DNA of 64,000 nucleotides from Lachnospiraceae bacterium UBA6998 (GCA_002448395.1 DJXS01000038.1:12539-76538); one strand, 5' to 3'. Shown: positions 8,547 through 18,151, counted from the stretch's first letter. The notes: generated by a model not told the origin, from the sequence alone. Made by a program: numbers and translations.

Positions 8547-10856
8547 TCAGAACCGCTTGCTGCCTCTGCCGTTTCTGGCTCCGGCGCGGACCTTGTCGAG
8601 GTCAATCTCTGTGTCTCTGTGCACGAGCGGCGCGGGCTCTTTATCTTTCGCGAGCACGGCTCTTTCCACATAATCTTCCTTGCTCAGTTTGATACCCAGA
8701 ACGCCCGCAGCAGCTTTTTTCATCTCCGGGATCTGATCCAGAGGGAACTTGAGAAGATATCCGTTAGCAGTCATCAAAACAGCGTACTTCTGATCAGTTA
8801 TGACTCCGGCGAAAACAAGAGAATCTCCCTCTGCAAGTTTGGTCGCGTTCATGGTCTTCATGCGGGTCTCAAACTCGCCGCCGCTCACTGTTTTGACAAG
8901 GCCGTTTTTCGTGACGAAAAGGAGCCTGTAGAGGTTGAGGTCAGTCTGGCTGCAGGCCATGACGATCTCTTCCTTCGAGGAGTCGTAATTGCCGATATTG
9001 TCGATGGGAATACCCTTGTCCCTCAGTTTTCCGAGAGGAAGGTCGGAGACTTTTACGGTATGAAGAGTACCGTTATCCGTGAACAGACAGATCTTTCCGG
9101 TGCTCCTGCACATGAAATAGTATTTGTATCCGGTTTCCACCGACTCCTGGTTTCTGGTGTATGCAGACGGATCCATCGTCTTGGCGTATCCGAAACGATC
9201 CATGACAAACAGAAGTTCTCTGTCTTCCTCTTCCTCTTTTACGACAAAGGAAGCTGTTTCCGCCTGGGTGATCTCCGTTTTTCTGGGCTGCGCATACTTG
9301 TCTCTGATCTGCGCCAGATCACCGCGCAGTACCTTTGTCATGGAGTCGCGCTCTTCAAGGATATCTTCGTAGCGGTAGATATTGGCGACAGTCTCATCGT
9401 GTTCTTTAATGAGCGCTTCCAGTTCGAGTCCGATGAGTTTGTACAGACGCATGTCAAGGATCGCGTCAGCCTGCGCCTCCGTAAAGGCAAGCTGCGTCGC
9501 CATTATCTCCGATTCTACGCTTCGGAACTTGATCCCGCCGGTCTCACCGTTTACAAGGCAGTTCTTAACAGTCTTTCGGTCTCTTGCGCCCCTGAGGATC
9601 TCGATGATCAGGTCTATGACGTTGACCGCTTTGATAAGACCTTCCTGGATCTCCCTCTTTTTGCGCTCTTTTTCAAGAAGATTCTCATACTTTCTCGTGG
9701 TCGTCTCGTAAAGAAAGTCCGTATTGGCTTTCAGTATCTCCCTAAGGCTCAGTGTCTCGGGCCTTCCGTTCCTGATCGCGAGCATATTTACGCCAAAGGT
9801 GTCTTCCAGCCGCGTCTTTTTATAGAGAAGATTCCGGAAATTGTCGATATCCGTATCTTTCTTCAGTTCAATGACTATACGGATCCCTTCTTTGTCGGAT
9901 TGGTTAGTAATGTCGATGATATCGTTCGTGACCTTTTTCTCGGCGAGCGCAGCAACATCCGAGAGGAACTTGCCGATGCCGGCGCCGATCATAGTATAGG
10001 GGATCTCCGTGATCACCAGATTGACGTGTCCGGAACGCCCCTTTTCTACCATGGTGCGGCCTCTCAGGCGCACCTTTCCGACACCTGTCTCATAGATTTC
10101 GGGAAGTTCGTCCTTATTGACCACAATGCCGCCCGTCGGGAAATCGGGTCCCTTGACATACCGCATCAGCTCCTTGTTCGTCAGTTCCGGGTTCTCGAGC
10201 AGAGCGATCTCCGCATCGATGATCTCCGCGAGATTGTGGGGCGGAGTGCTGGTCGCCATTCCTACCGCAATTCCTTCCGATCCGTTGATCAGGAAGTTGG
10301 GGATCTTGACGGGGAGCACCTCGGGTTCCTTCTCGTTCTCATCGAAGTTGGGCACAAAATCCACGACATCTTTATCCAGATCCGCAAGAAAAGCCTCTTC
10401 CGTGATCTTCTCGAGACGCGCCTCAGTATAACGCATCGCCGCGGCGCCGTCGCCCTCTATGTTGCCGAAATTTCCGTGACCGTCGATCAGAGGGATCTCT
10501 TTTTTGAAATCCTGTGCCATGACGACCAGCGCGTCATAGATCGAACTGTCGCCGTGGGGATGATATTTACCCATCGTATCGCCGACGATTCGCGCGCTCT
10601 TTCTGAAGGGTCTGTCCGACCTGATCCCGAGCTCATGCATGTCATAAAGAGTTCTTCTCTGCACGGGTTTTAACCCGTCCCTTACATCCGGGAGCGCCCG
10701 CGCGACGATTACGCTCATCGCGTAGTCGATGTAGGATTTCTGCATCAGTTCGGAATACTCTGTCTTGAGGATCTGCTCCTGCGGAGTCTCCGCAAAAGTG
10801 TCTTCCGTCAGTCTCTTTCCTTTTTTGCTGTTCTTGTTCTGGTCGTCTTTAGGCAT
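8547..10856 (-). CDS. parC: type II topoisomerase subunit A (ParC-like)
   Basis: DNA-cleaving subunit of a gyrase/topoisomerase IV enzyme. The winged-helix cleavage domain holds ARALPDVRDGLKPVQRR and the catalytic Tyr143 in AAAMRYTEAR. The C-terminal part is a beta-pinwheel with repeats such as NGLVKTV and NGYLLKF. No GyrA-box (QRRGG-K/R-G) was found in the pinwheel and the chain is 769 residues, so topoisomerase IV-type activity is more likely than gyrase. The positions equivalent to E. coli GyrA Ser83 and Asp87 are Ser104 and Asp108, i.e. quinolone-sensitive wild-type residues. It lies 29 bases downstream of the B-subunit gene. Confidence 0.85.
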   Translation of the reverse strand: MPKDDQNKNSKKGKRLTEDTFAETPQEQILKTEYSELMQKSYIDYAMSVIVARALPDVRDGLKPVQRRTLYDMHELGIRSDRPFRKSARIVGDTMGKYHPHGDSSIYDALVVMAQDFKKEIPLIDGHGNFGNIEGDGAAAMRYTEARLEKITEEAFLADLDKDVVDFVPNFDENEKEPEVLPVKIPNFLINGSEGIAVGMATSTPPHNLAEIIDAEIALLENPELTNKELMRYVKGPDFPTGGIVVNKDELPEIYETGVGKVRLRGRTMVEKGRSGHVNLVITEIPYTMIGAGIGKFLSDVAALAEKKVTNDIIDITNQSDKEGIRIVIELKKDTDIDNFRNLLYKKTRLEDTFGVNMLAIRNGRPETLSLREILKANTDFLYETTTRKYENLLEKERKKREIQEGLIKAVNVIDLIIEILRGARDRKTVKNCLVNGETGGIKFRSVESEIMATQLAFTEAQADAILDMRLYKLIGLELEALIKEHDETVANIYRYEDILEERDSMTKVLRGDLAQIRDKYAQPRKTEITQAETASFVVKEEEEDRELLFVMDRFGYAKTMDPSAYTRNQESVETGYKYYFMCRSTGKICLFTDNGTLHTVKVSDLPLGKLRDKGIPIDNIGNYDSSKEEIVMACSQTDLNLYRLLFVTKNGLVKTVSGGEFETRMKTMNATKLAEGDSLVFAGVITDQKYAVLMTANGYLLKFPLDQIPEMKKAAAGVLGIKLSKEDYVERAVLAKDKEPAPLVHRDTEIDLDKVRAGARNGRGSKRF

Positions 10857-10885
10857 ATTGATTACTGTTTCTCCGTTTATTAACG

Positions 10886-12826
10886 TCAGACATCAAGTTC
10901 CGCGTCGTCCGCATGGTCGTGGATGAACATCCTGCGGGGTGGAACTTCGCTTCCCATCAGAAGTTCCGTTATGTCTGAAGCATGTATTGCGTCTTCGATC
11001 TGTACCTGCCTCATGTATCTTCTCTTCGGATCAAGGGTCGTCTCCCAAAGCTGCTCGGGATCCATCTCCCCAAGGCCCTTGTATCTCTGCAGAGTAAAAT
11101 CGTTTTTGTGCGTCTTTCTGTATTTTGCCAGCGCGTAATCATCGTAGAGATACTCGCCTTCTCCGCCTCCCTTTTTAGGAACCACCTTATACAGAGGCGG
11201 CATGGCGACATAGACATGTCCCTCATAGATCAGTTCCGGCATAAAGCGATAGAACAGCGTAAGAAGCAGCGTCGAGATATGGGCGCCGTCAACATCCGCA
11301 TCTGCCATGATGATGATCTTGTCATATCGCAGCTTCGAGATGTCGAAGTCATTGCCGTATCCTTCAGAGAATCCGCAACCGAACGCGTTGATCATAGTCT
11401 TGATCTCAGCATTTGCCAGCACTTTGTCTATACTGGCCTTCTCGACGTTGAGGATCTTGCCGCGGATCGGCAGGATAGCCTGATACATCCTGTCTCTCGC
11501 CATCTTGGCGCTTCCGCCTGCGGAGTCACCCTCGACGATGAAGATCTCGCATTTGGACGCGTCCTTGCTGGTGCAGTTCGCCAGTTTCCCGTTGGAATCA
11601 AAGGAGAACTTCTGCTTGACCAGCATGTTGGTCCGGGTCTTCTCCTCGGTCTTTCTGATCTTCGCAGCCTTCTCGGCACAGCCGATCACCGTCTTGAGGA
11701 CTTCCAGGTTCCTGTCAAAATAGTGAACGATCTCATCTCCCGTAACCTGGCTGACAGCTTTGGCAGCATCCTGGTTGTCCAGTTTTGTCTTAGTCTGTCC
11801 TTCAAATCTGGGATCAGGGTGCTTTATGGAAATAACGGCCGTCATTCCGTTTCTGATGTCCGCTCCGGTAAAGTTCGTATCCTTTTCTTTCAGTATACCG
11901 ATCTGGCGAGCGTAGTTATTGATCACCTGGGTAAAGACGGTCTTAAAACCCGTCAGGTGCGTTCCGCCCTCCGCGTTATAGATATTGTTGCAGAATCCCA
12001 GAACATTTTCGTGGAATTCATTTACAAACTGAAACGCGGCTTCCACCGTAATCTGGTCGCTCAATCCTTTGAAATAGATGATGTCCGTGACGGCTTCCTT
12101 GGATTTATTGAGCGCGCGGATAAAACCGACTATTCCGTCAGGTTCATGGAACACAAGCTCTTCAGCAGGTACCTGTCTTCTGTCCGTATACTCGATCGTG
12201 AGTTCCGGATTGAGATAAGCGGTCTCGTGCATGCGGCTTTTAATATCTTCTTCCCTGAACCTGGTCTTCTCAAAGATCTCGGGGTCGGGCAGGAAATTGA
12301 TCCTTGTTCCGGTCCATCTGGTCTTGCCGGCAACAGGCAGCAGGCCGTCTTCGAGCTCCACTACAGGATTTCCCCGCTCATATTTATCCTCATAAAGAAA
12401 ACCGCCGCTGCCAACGCTGACGGTCATTCTTTCAGAAAGAGCGTTGACCACGGAGGATCCTACTCCATGCAGGCCTCCGCTGGTCTTGTACGCATTATTA
12501 TCAAATTTTCCGCCGGCGTGAAGGGTTGTGAACACCACGCGCTCCGCGCTCACGCCTTTTTCGTGCATTCCGATCGGAATACCTCTTCCGTTGTCCTCCA
12601 CTGTACAGGAGCCGTCCGCTTCAAGGATCACCTTGATCGTGGTGCAGAATCCGGCGAGATGCTCGTCGACGGAGTTGTCCACGATCTCATAGATCAGATG
12701 ATTGAGTCCCCTTGTGGAGACGCTGCCGATATACATGCCGGGCCTTGTCCTTACGGCCTCAAGTCCCTCCAGCACTTTGATACTGGCGGCGTCGTAATTA
12801 TTAGTATCCTGATTAAGATTTGCCAT
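10886..12826 (-). CDS. parE: type II topoisomerase subunit B (ParE/GyrB family)
   Basis: ATPase subunit partner of the gene downstream. It has a GHKL ATP-binding domain with EIVDNSVDEHLAG (catalytic Glu about residue 47), DNGRGIPIG and GGLHGVGSSVVNALS, then a transducer domain, then the TOPRIM domain with EGDSAGGSAK and the metal-binding DADVDGAHI, and the C-terminal QRYKGLGEMD. At 646 residues it lacks the large insertion of proteobacterial GyrB. It is a cytoplasmic heterotetramer component with ParC. The local pair is not next to dnaA/recF, so it is probably the second topoisomerase of the cell, the gyrAB pair being near the origin. Confidence 0.88.
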   Translation of the reverse strand: MANLNQDTNNYDAASIKVLEGLEAVRTRPGMYIGSVSTRGLNHLIYEIVDNSVDEHLAGFCTTIKVILEADGSCTVEDNGRGIPIGMHEKGVSAERVVFTTLHAGGKFDNNAYKTSGGLHGVGSSVVNALSERMTVSVGSGGFLYEDKYERGNPVVELEDGLLPVAGKTRWTGTRINFLPDPEIFEKTRFREEDIKSRMHETAYLNPELTIEYTDRRQVPAEELVFHEPDGIVGFIRALNKSKEAVTDIIYFKGLSDQITVEAAFQFVNEFHENVLGFCNNIYNAEGGTHLTGFKTVFTQVINNYARQIGILKEKDTNFTGADIRNGMTAVISIKHPDPRFEGQTKTKLDNQDAAKAVSQVTGDEIVHYFDRNLEVLKTVIGCAEKAAKIRKTEEKTRTNMLVKQKFSFDSNGKLANCTSKDASKCEIFIVEGDSAGGSAKMARDRMYQAILPIRGKILNVEKASIDKVLANAEIKTMINAFGCGFSEGYGNDFDISKLRYDKIIIMADADVDGAHISTLLLTLFYRFMPELIYEGHVYVAMPPLYKVVPKKGGGEGEYLYDDYALAKYRKTHKNDFTLQRYKGLGEMDPEQLWETTLDPKRRYMRQVQIEDAIHASDITELLMGSEVPPRRMFIHDHADDAELDV

Positions 12827-12865
12827 GCAGATTTCCTATTCCTGGTTGTACTTGGTTGTTCACGC

Positions 12866-13744
12866 TCAGATATCTTTGTGCAGCGGAATCTTCTTCGAGC
12901 AGGCGATCGCAAGCGCGCCCGGTCCGATATGGCAGGCGATACTCAGTGAGAGCACATCATCCTGCACCTTAAAGGCAGGGAAAGCAGCCCTGACTTCCTG
13001 GGAAAACTCCGCGAACTGATCCGGCACATTGCCTTGAACAGCGTAAAGCCAGACATTCTCCTTGTCTGTACCGCCGTACAGAGTCTCTATATCATGCTTC
13101 ATCGCGTTGATCATTATATTCTTGCCCTGGTTCATAGTGCGGGCCTTGGAGAAAGCGTCGAGTCTCTCGCCCTTGATCTGCAGGACCGGCTTAATGCGAA
13201 GGAGTGTGCCCACCGCAGCCGCCGCCGGAGTGATCCTGCCGCCCTTTTTCAGGTAATAAAGCGTATCGAGCATGATATAAATGCTGGATTCATATTTCAC
13301 ATGCTCCAGTTCCTCACGGATCTGAGCCGCGCTCATACCCATTTCCGCCATTTCCAGCGCATCCAGCACAGATCTCTTCTGTGTGACCGAGATCCTCTGG
13401 TTATTGACTACCTGGACCTTGCCGTCGTAGTCATCCGCAAGCATTCTGGCGCTCTGGCAGGAGCCTGACAGTCCGCTGCTCATGGGAATATAAACCACTT
13501 CGTCGTGGGTCTTAAGGGCATCGTCCCAAATCTTCATCACATCGGAAGGGGAGGGCTGGCTTGTCACGATACTGGCTCCGCTCTCCATCTTTGCGTAAAA
13601 CTCTTCCCTTGAGAGAGTGATCCCCTCATAGAAAGTCTCGTCGCCGATCATAAAGGGCATCGGCACTACCGAAATTCCGAGCTTTTCTGCTTCCTGAGGG
13701 GTGATATGAGCGTTACTGTCGGTAATAACTGCAATCTTCGACAT
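12866..13744 (-). CDS. DegV/FakB family fatty-acid-binding protein
   Basis: DegV-fold protein of 292 residues. DegV/FakB proteins bind a fatty acid and present it to FakA for phosphorylation. Here the start KIAVITDSNAHI, the SGLSGSCQSA loop (ligand head-group region) and the GGRITPAAAAVGTLL-type helix around residue 165 mark the family. ATG 13744 has GGAG six bases upstream; the reading from 13777 is less likely. It lies in the same direction as recG and fakA, and fakA (16021-17730) is the natural partner. Which fatty acid it prefers cannot be predicted. Confidence 0.88.
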   Translation of the reverse strand: MSKIAVITDSNAHITPQEAEKLGISVVPMPFMIGDETFYEGITLSREEFYAKMESGASIVTSQPSPSDVMKIWDDALKTHDEVVYIPMSSGLSGSCQSARMLADDYDGKVQVVNNQRISVTQKRSVLDALEMAEMGMSAAQIREELEHVKYESSIYIMLDTLYYLKKGGRITPAAAAVGTLLRIKPVLQIKGERLDAFSKARTMNQGKNIMINAMKHDIETLYGGTDKENVWLYAVQGNVPDQFAEFSQEVRAAFPAFKVQDDVLSLSIACHIGPGALAIACSKKIPLHKDI

Positions 13745-13836
13745 CTTCTTCTCCATTTCTTTAAAACCGCGGTTCATACAACAAACTACAGTTAGAAATC
13801 ATCATAATAATATGAGCGCCGAAAGTCAACCTCGCG

Positions 13837-15879
13837 CTATATCGTTCTTAGATCAAGCTGTCTCATGTGAGGCGTCTCAAATTCGGGATCTGACAAAAGT
13901 ACTTCCTCCACGTGGGCAGCCGCTTTGCGCATGATCGCCGAATCCTCGTAAATATCTGCCAGCACAAACCCCAGCGCGCCGCTCTGCCTCTCTCCGAACA
14001 GATCTCCGGGGCCTCTCAGCTTAAGGTCTTCCTCCGCTATTCTGAATCCGTCATTAGTCTTCTCCAGGATCTCCAGCCGCCGAGGCTTCTTGTCCGGGTC
14101 TTCATCCCCTGCCGCCCCTGGAGTGTACAGGAATACACAATAGGACTGCCACTGCCCTCTGCCTACCCGGCCTCTCAGCTGATGCAGCTGGGACATTCCG
14201 AATCGTTCTGCGTTTTCAATAGCGATCACCGTCGCATTGGGCACATCGATCCCGACCTCTATGACCGTCGTGGATACCAGTATATCGGTTTCACCGCTGC
14301 TGAAGCGATCCATGACTTCCGTCTTTTCAGAAGGTTTCATACGGCCGTTCAGGGAGTCGATCCTCACTTCCGCAGGGAAGATTTTCCGCAGTTTCTCCGT
14401 ATAATCGCGGACATTCTCAAGTTCGCTCATCTCGCCTTCTTCCACTTCAGGACAGATCACATAAGCCTGTCTTCCCTGTTGGATCTGTCCGTAAATGAAG
14501 CGATAGATCCTGCGGCGCTCACTGCTGCTGATCGCCAGATTCTTAATAGGAATCCTTCCCGCCGGCATCTCATCGAGCACAGAGATCTGCAGGTCACCGT
14601 ACATGATTATGGCAAGTGTCCTCGGAATAGGGGTCGCGCTCATTACAAGCACCGGCACGGAATTTCCTTTCCCCGCAAGAGACTCCCTCTGTCTTACCCC
14701 GAAACGGTGCTGCTCATCCGTGATCACCAGCGCAAGATCAGCATATTCCACACTGTCCTGGATCAGCGCATGAGTGCCGATGATGATATCCGCTCTTCCT
14801 GTCGCTATCTCGTCATAAGCCTCTTTCCTCGCCTTTCCCTTTACCGATCCGGTCAAAAGGACAGGATTTATCGGAAGATCGTACTGTTCCTTCAATTTCA
14901 GAAGGTTGTCCATATGCTGCTTCGCCAGGACTTCCGTCGGTGCCATGAGGGCTCCCTGCCTGTGATTGGCACTGCAGAGAAGAAGCGCAAGAAAAGCAAG
15001 AATTGTCTTTCCGGATCCAACATCTCCCTGGAGAAGGCGGCTCATCACATATTCGCCGGTCAGATCCCTTTTGATCTCTTCCCAGGCCCTCTTCTGGGCT
15101 CCTGTAAGGGAATATGGAAGTTTAGAAAGAAGTTCCTCGGGAAGTCCCTCTGAAAGAAGGGGACTGTCGTTTTTAAGCCCCTCGTTTTCTTTTTTCTTCT
15201 TTCTGATGCCAAGTATAAACTCGAAAAACTCGTCAAAGATCAGCCGGTTTCTGGCCGTACCGAGTTCCTGCATACTTGCAGGATGATGGATCGCGCGAAG
15301 CGCCAGATCCCTTTCGCACAGACCAAGGCGTTCTCTTTCACTCTCGTCAAGATAGTCTTCAAATTCCGGAATCCCCTCAAGAGCCTGTTCGATCAGTGCG
15401 GAGATCTGTTTGTTTTTCATACCCTGAAACAGTGGATATACCGGCTGGAGAGTTCCCTCCAGATCGTGATAATCATCCAGGGAATACACTCTTGGCTGTT
15501 CCATATAGCGCAGGCCTCTAGGCGTCAGCTTCATGATGCCCATGAAAACTCTCTGACTTCCCGGCGGCAGATTTTTGACCATATAAGGCATATTAAAAAA
15601 TGTCAGTCTGCAGTCGCCTGTTGCGTCTGCGGCTTTGAAATGAGAGATGGTCCTGCCTCCGGCCCTGATCGTGCTTCCCCTCCCGATCACGGTAAGGAGA
15701 ACGGCGCACTCCGCATTCTCTGATGACGCCGATACGGCGGACAAGCTTACATATTTCTCGTACCGGGAAGGATAATAGCCGACAAGGTTGCCGACTGTAT
15801 TAAGGCCTTTGCTCTGAAGCAGCTCTGCTGTACGCGGGCCCACTCTCTTTAGTTTTCCTACTTCTGTATTAATATCCAT
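13837..15879 (-). CDS. recG: ATP-dependent DNA helicase RecG
   Basis: Branch-migrating helicase that remodels stalled forks and Holliday junctions. The wedge/OB domain occupies the first third, followed by the helicase motor with Walker A GDVGSGKT, the DEQH motif (DEQHRFGV), motif III SATPIPRT, and motif VI with QLRGRVGRG. Length 680 residues, as expected. A reading from 15954 adds 25 atypical residues. ATG 15879 gives the usual family N-terminus with a helix-hairpin-type sequence VGPRTAELL. A perfect TATAAT at 15913-15918 lies just upstream and may be its own -10 element. Confidence 0.95.
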   Translation of the reverse strand: MDINTEVGKLKRVGPRTAELLQSKGLNTVGNLVGYYPSRYEKYVSLSAVSASSENAECAVLLTVIGRGSTIRAGGRTISHFKAADATGDCRLTFFNMPYMVKNLPPGSQRVFMGIMKLTPRGLRYMEQPRVYSLDDYHDLEGTLQPVYPLFQGMKNKQISALIEQALEGIPEFEDYLDESERERLGLCERDLALRAIHHPASMQELGTARNRLIFDEFFEFILGIRKKKKENEGLKNDSPLLSEGLPEELLSKLPYSLTGAQKRAWEEIKRDLTGEYVMSRLLQGDVGSGKTILAFLALLLCSANHRQGALMAPTEVLAKQHMDNLLKLKEQYDLPINPVLLTGSVKGKARKEAYDEIATGRADIIIGTHALIQDSVEYADLALVITDEQHRFGVRQRESLAGKGNSVPVLVMSATPIPRTLAIIMYGDLQISVLDEMPAGRIPIKNLAISSSERRRIYRFIYGQIQQGRQAYVICPEVEEGEMSELENVRDYTEKLRKIFPAEVRIDSLNGRMKPSEKTEVMDRFSSGETDILVSTTVIEVGIDVPNATVIAIENAERFGMSQLHQLRGRVGRGQWQSYCVFLYTPGAAGDEDPDKKPRRLEILEKTNDGFRIAEEDLKLRGPGDLFGERQSGALGFVLADIYEDSAIMRKAAAHVEEVLLSDPEFETPHMRQLDLRTI

Positions 15880-15912
15880 GTTAATACCCGTCTGATCCTT
15901 GTCGTCCTGTCC

Positions 15913-15918
15913 ATTATA
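15913..15918 (-). promoter_or_regulatory. possible -10 element of recG
   Basis: Perfect TATAAT on the minus strand, 34 bases upstream of the recG start and just below the fakA terminator hairpin. The hexamer 17 bases upstream does not resemble TTGACA, so the promoter would be -10-dominated or the match may be chance. Confidence 0.35.
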
Positions 15919-15926
15919 AGTATTGC

Positions 15927-15961
15927 CAAAAGAAACCGGATGCCTCCATGACATCCGGTTT
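15927..15961 (-). terminator. terminator after fakA
   Basis: On the minus strand a ten-base perfect stem AAACCGGATG / CATCCGGTTT with an eight-to-nine-base loop, then CTTTT. It lies between the fakA stop codon and the recG start and should end most transcripts from the asp23-fakA unit. Confidence 0.7.
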
Positions 15962-16020
15962 GTGTAACTGCATATTAAGCGCTGTTTCCTGATCAGGTGA
16001 CCTTATATTTAGTGTCCGGC

Positions 16021-17730
16021 TTATTCAGCAGACAAAATATAGTAGTAGATCGGCTGTCCGCCGTATTGAAGCTCCACATCGCAGGTCGGGAAAGCTTCCG
16101 CGGCTCTTGCCCTGAACTGTTCTGCCGCTTCTTCCGCCACATCTGCTCCGTAGTAAACACTGATGATCTCTGTATCCTCATCCACGATCTTCTTTAATGA
16201 TTCAAAGGTCACATCTTCGATATCATTGCCTGTAGTGAGGATACCGCTGTCGCCGATACCCATGATGTCGCCCTCGTGAATCTTGATATTGTCGATCTCT
16301 GTGTCCCTGACGGCATATGTGACCTCCGCGCTGTGAACGGCGCCGATCTCCTCGCACATATTGGCCTTATTGGCCTCAGCATCCAGATCAGGCATGTAAT
16401 TGATCACTGCGGTGATTCCCTGAGGGACTGTCGTAGTGGGAACAACCACCACTTTCTTGTCAGTGGTAAGGGAGGCTGCCTGGTTGGCTGCCATGATAAT
16501 GTTCTTATTGTTCGGAAGGACAAATACAACGTCAGCGTTGACACTCTCCACAGCTTTAAGAACATCATCCGTGCTGGGGTTCATAGTCTGTCCGCCGCTG
16601 ATCACATAATCGACACCGAGTCCGGTGAAGATCTCCCTGATACCGTCGCCGACAGATACTGTGATAAAGCCGACTTCCTTTCTGGGCTGTTCCGGCACCT
16701 TGGGCGCCTCTGTCTCAGCAGGCTTTTTCTCCTCCGCGCTTTCGGATCTGGAAGATTTGCCGGCTTCCGCGCCTTTGCCGCCGGATTCAGCTTCCTTGAG
16801 ATTGAGGAGTCTCACCTCTCCCAGTTCGCCGAATTTCTGGCTTCTCTGAATGATCAGGCCGGGATCGTTGGTCTGACATTTGACATGGAGGACATCTCCA
16901 TCCACCGCGCACTTTACGCGGTCTCCGAGGGACTTGAGGAATTCCAGATACTCTTTCTGATCTCTGGAAGAAGGCTTCTTGGCCATCAGCACAGTCATCC
17001 TCATTTTATAAATAAAGCGGAGCTCCTCTTTCTCAACAACTTCTTTCTCGGGCTCGGCTTCAGGCTTTTCTTCTTCCTTCTCGATAAGAGCGCTGTAGTC
17101 GATCTCTTTGCCAAGGAATCTGTCGTAAGCTCCCTTCATGACCTGCACAAGACCCTGTCCGCCGGAGTCAACTACGCCCGCCTGCTTGAGGACCGGCAGC
17201 AGCTCAGGTGTGTTGGCAAGAACCTTCTCCGCCTCTTCAAGAACCGCTCCGAGAAATGCCTCCAGGTTTTCTTCTCCTGCATCGGCAAGTTCTCTGGACT
17301 TAAGAGAAGCACCCTTGGCTACGGTAAGGATCGTGCCTTCCTTGGGCTTCATGACAGCTTTATAAGCGGTCTCCACAGCTCTGTCAAAGCCGTCCGCCAG
17401 AACAGGGACTGTGAGCTCTGTCTCCGTCTTGGCTACCTTTCCGAATCCGCGGATCAGCTGGGAGAGAATAACACCCGAATTACCTCTGGCTCCCCTCAGA
17501 GACCCTGATGACATCGCCTTGCAGATGTCCTTCATGCTGTCAGTGCTTCCAAGGGCGGAAACCTCTTTGACGGCGGATTTGATCGTCAATGTCATATTGG
17601 TGCCTGTATCTCCGTCGGGAACGGGGAATACATTGAGTTCATTGATCCATTCTTTATTTGCTTCCAAATTGGCTGCTCCGGCAAAAAACATCTCTGCCAG
17701 CAGTTTTGCATCGATTGCGCTGGTCGTCAC
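16021..17730 (-). CDS. fakA: fatty acid kinase catalytic subunit (DAK2 domain protein, YloV/FakA)
   Basis: ATP-dependent kinase that phosphorylates fatty acids bound to a FakB/DegV protein, feeding phospholipid synthesis. The DAK2 kinase domain is N-terminal with NVFPVPDGDTGTNM (metal/nucleotide site), SSGSLRGARGNSGV and QAGVVDSGGQGL. A middle domain follows an acidic linker (about residues 220-240), then an EDE/Lys-rich spacer, then a C-terminal DegV-like domain. A GTG start at 17730 is preferred: AGGAGG stands eight bases before it, whereas ATG 17763 has no site. The resulting 569 residues and short N-terminus match the family. It follows an Asp23 protein, as yloV follows yloU in Bacillus. 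Confidence 0.9.
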   Translation of the reverse strand: MTTSAIDAKLLAEMFFAGAANLEANKEWINELNVFPVPDGDTGTNMTLTIKSAVKEVSALGSTDSMKDICKAMSSGSLRGARGNSGVILSQLIRGFGKVAKTETELTVPVLADGFDRAVETAYKAVMKPKEGTILTVAKGASLKSRELADAGEENLEAFLGAVLEEAEKVLANTPELLPVLKQAGVVDSGGQGLVQVMKGAYDRFLGKEIDYSALIEKEEEKPEAEPEKEVVEKEELRFIYKMRMTVLMAKKPSSRDQKEYLEFLKSLGDRVKCAVDGDVLHVKCQTNDPGLIIQRSQKFGELGEVRLLNLKEAESGGKGAEAGKSSRSESAEEKKPAETEAPKVPEQPRKEVGFITVSVGDGIREIFTGLGVDYVISGGQTMNPSTDDVLKAVESVNADVVFVLPNNKNIIMAANQAASLTTDKKVVVVPTTTVPQGITAVINYMPDLDAEANKANMCEEIGAVHSAEVTYAVRDTEIDNIKIHEGDIMGIGDSGILTTGNDIEDVTFESLKKIVDEDTEIISVYYGADVAEEAAEQFRARAAEAFPTCDVELQYGGQPIYYYILSAE

Positions 17731-17788
17731 CGCATCTTCCTCCTGATTACTTATAAATTTCATGATTGAACGGGCAGTGCACTGTTAC

Positions 17789-18151
17789 TCAGTCAATGAC
17801 GCGTACACCTTCTACATAAACATTGATCTTCTCTACCTCAAGGCCGGTGAAATCCTCCACGCGGTATGCGACGGATGAAACCAGATTGTCAGCCACGGCC
17901 ATGATATTTACTCCATAAGATACGATCACGTGGAAATCGATCACAAGTTTGTCTCTTGAGTTAAGAGTTACGTTGATTCCCTTGGTCATACTCTCTCTCT
18001 TGAGCAGATTGGCAAATCCTTCCTTGCTGTTGACGGCAGCCATGCCTACAATACCGAAGCACTCATTCGCTACGTTGCCGGCATACTGGGCGATCACTTC
18101 CGGGTCAACACTGATGTTGCCCATATGTGTATTAAATAAAAATGTCTTCAA
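17789..18151 (-). CDS. Asp23/Gls24 family protein (YloU-like)
   Basis: Small cytoplasmic protein of about 120 residues, family role in envelope stress or at the membrane. It shows SVDPEVIAQYAG near the start, the conserved ECFGIVGMA, and a C-terminal VEKINVYVEGV strand. The best start is a TTG at 18151 with AAGGAG eight bases upstream; ATG 18124 would remove nine residues and lacks a site. It precedes fakA with the yloU-yloV order known from Bacilli. Function in this organism is inferred only from the family. Confidence 0.88.
   Translation of the reverse strand: MKTFLFNTHMGNISVDPEVIAQYAGNVANECFGIVGMAAVNSKEGFANLLKRESMTKGINVTLNSRDKLVIDFHVIVSYGVNIMAVADNLVSSVAYRVEDFTGLEVEKINVYVEGVRVID

Noticed and set aside
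8370-10673. 767-codon plus-strand open frame opposite parC
   Set aside because: It is a mirror of the topoisomerase gene, has no ribosome binding site or recognisable domain, and its length follows from the GC-rich codon bias of the true gene.
10982-12949. 655-codon plus-strand open frame opposite parE
   Set aside because: Same reason: antisense shadow of a strongly conserved gene with intact TOPRIM and GHKL motifs on the minus strand.
13912-15153. 413-codon plus-strand open frame opposite recG
   Set aside because: Antisense shadow; composition rich in Arg/His/Ser/Leu without domain signal.
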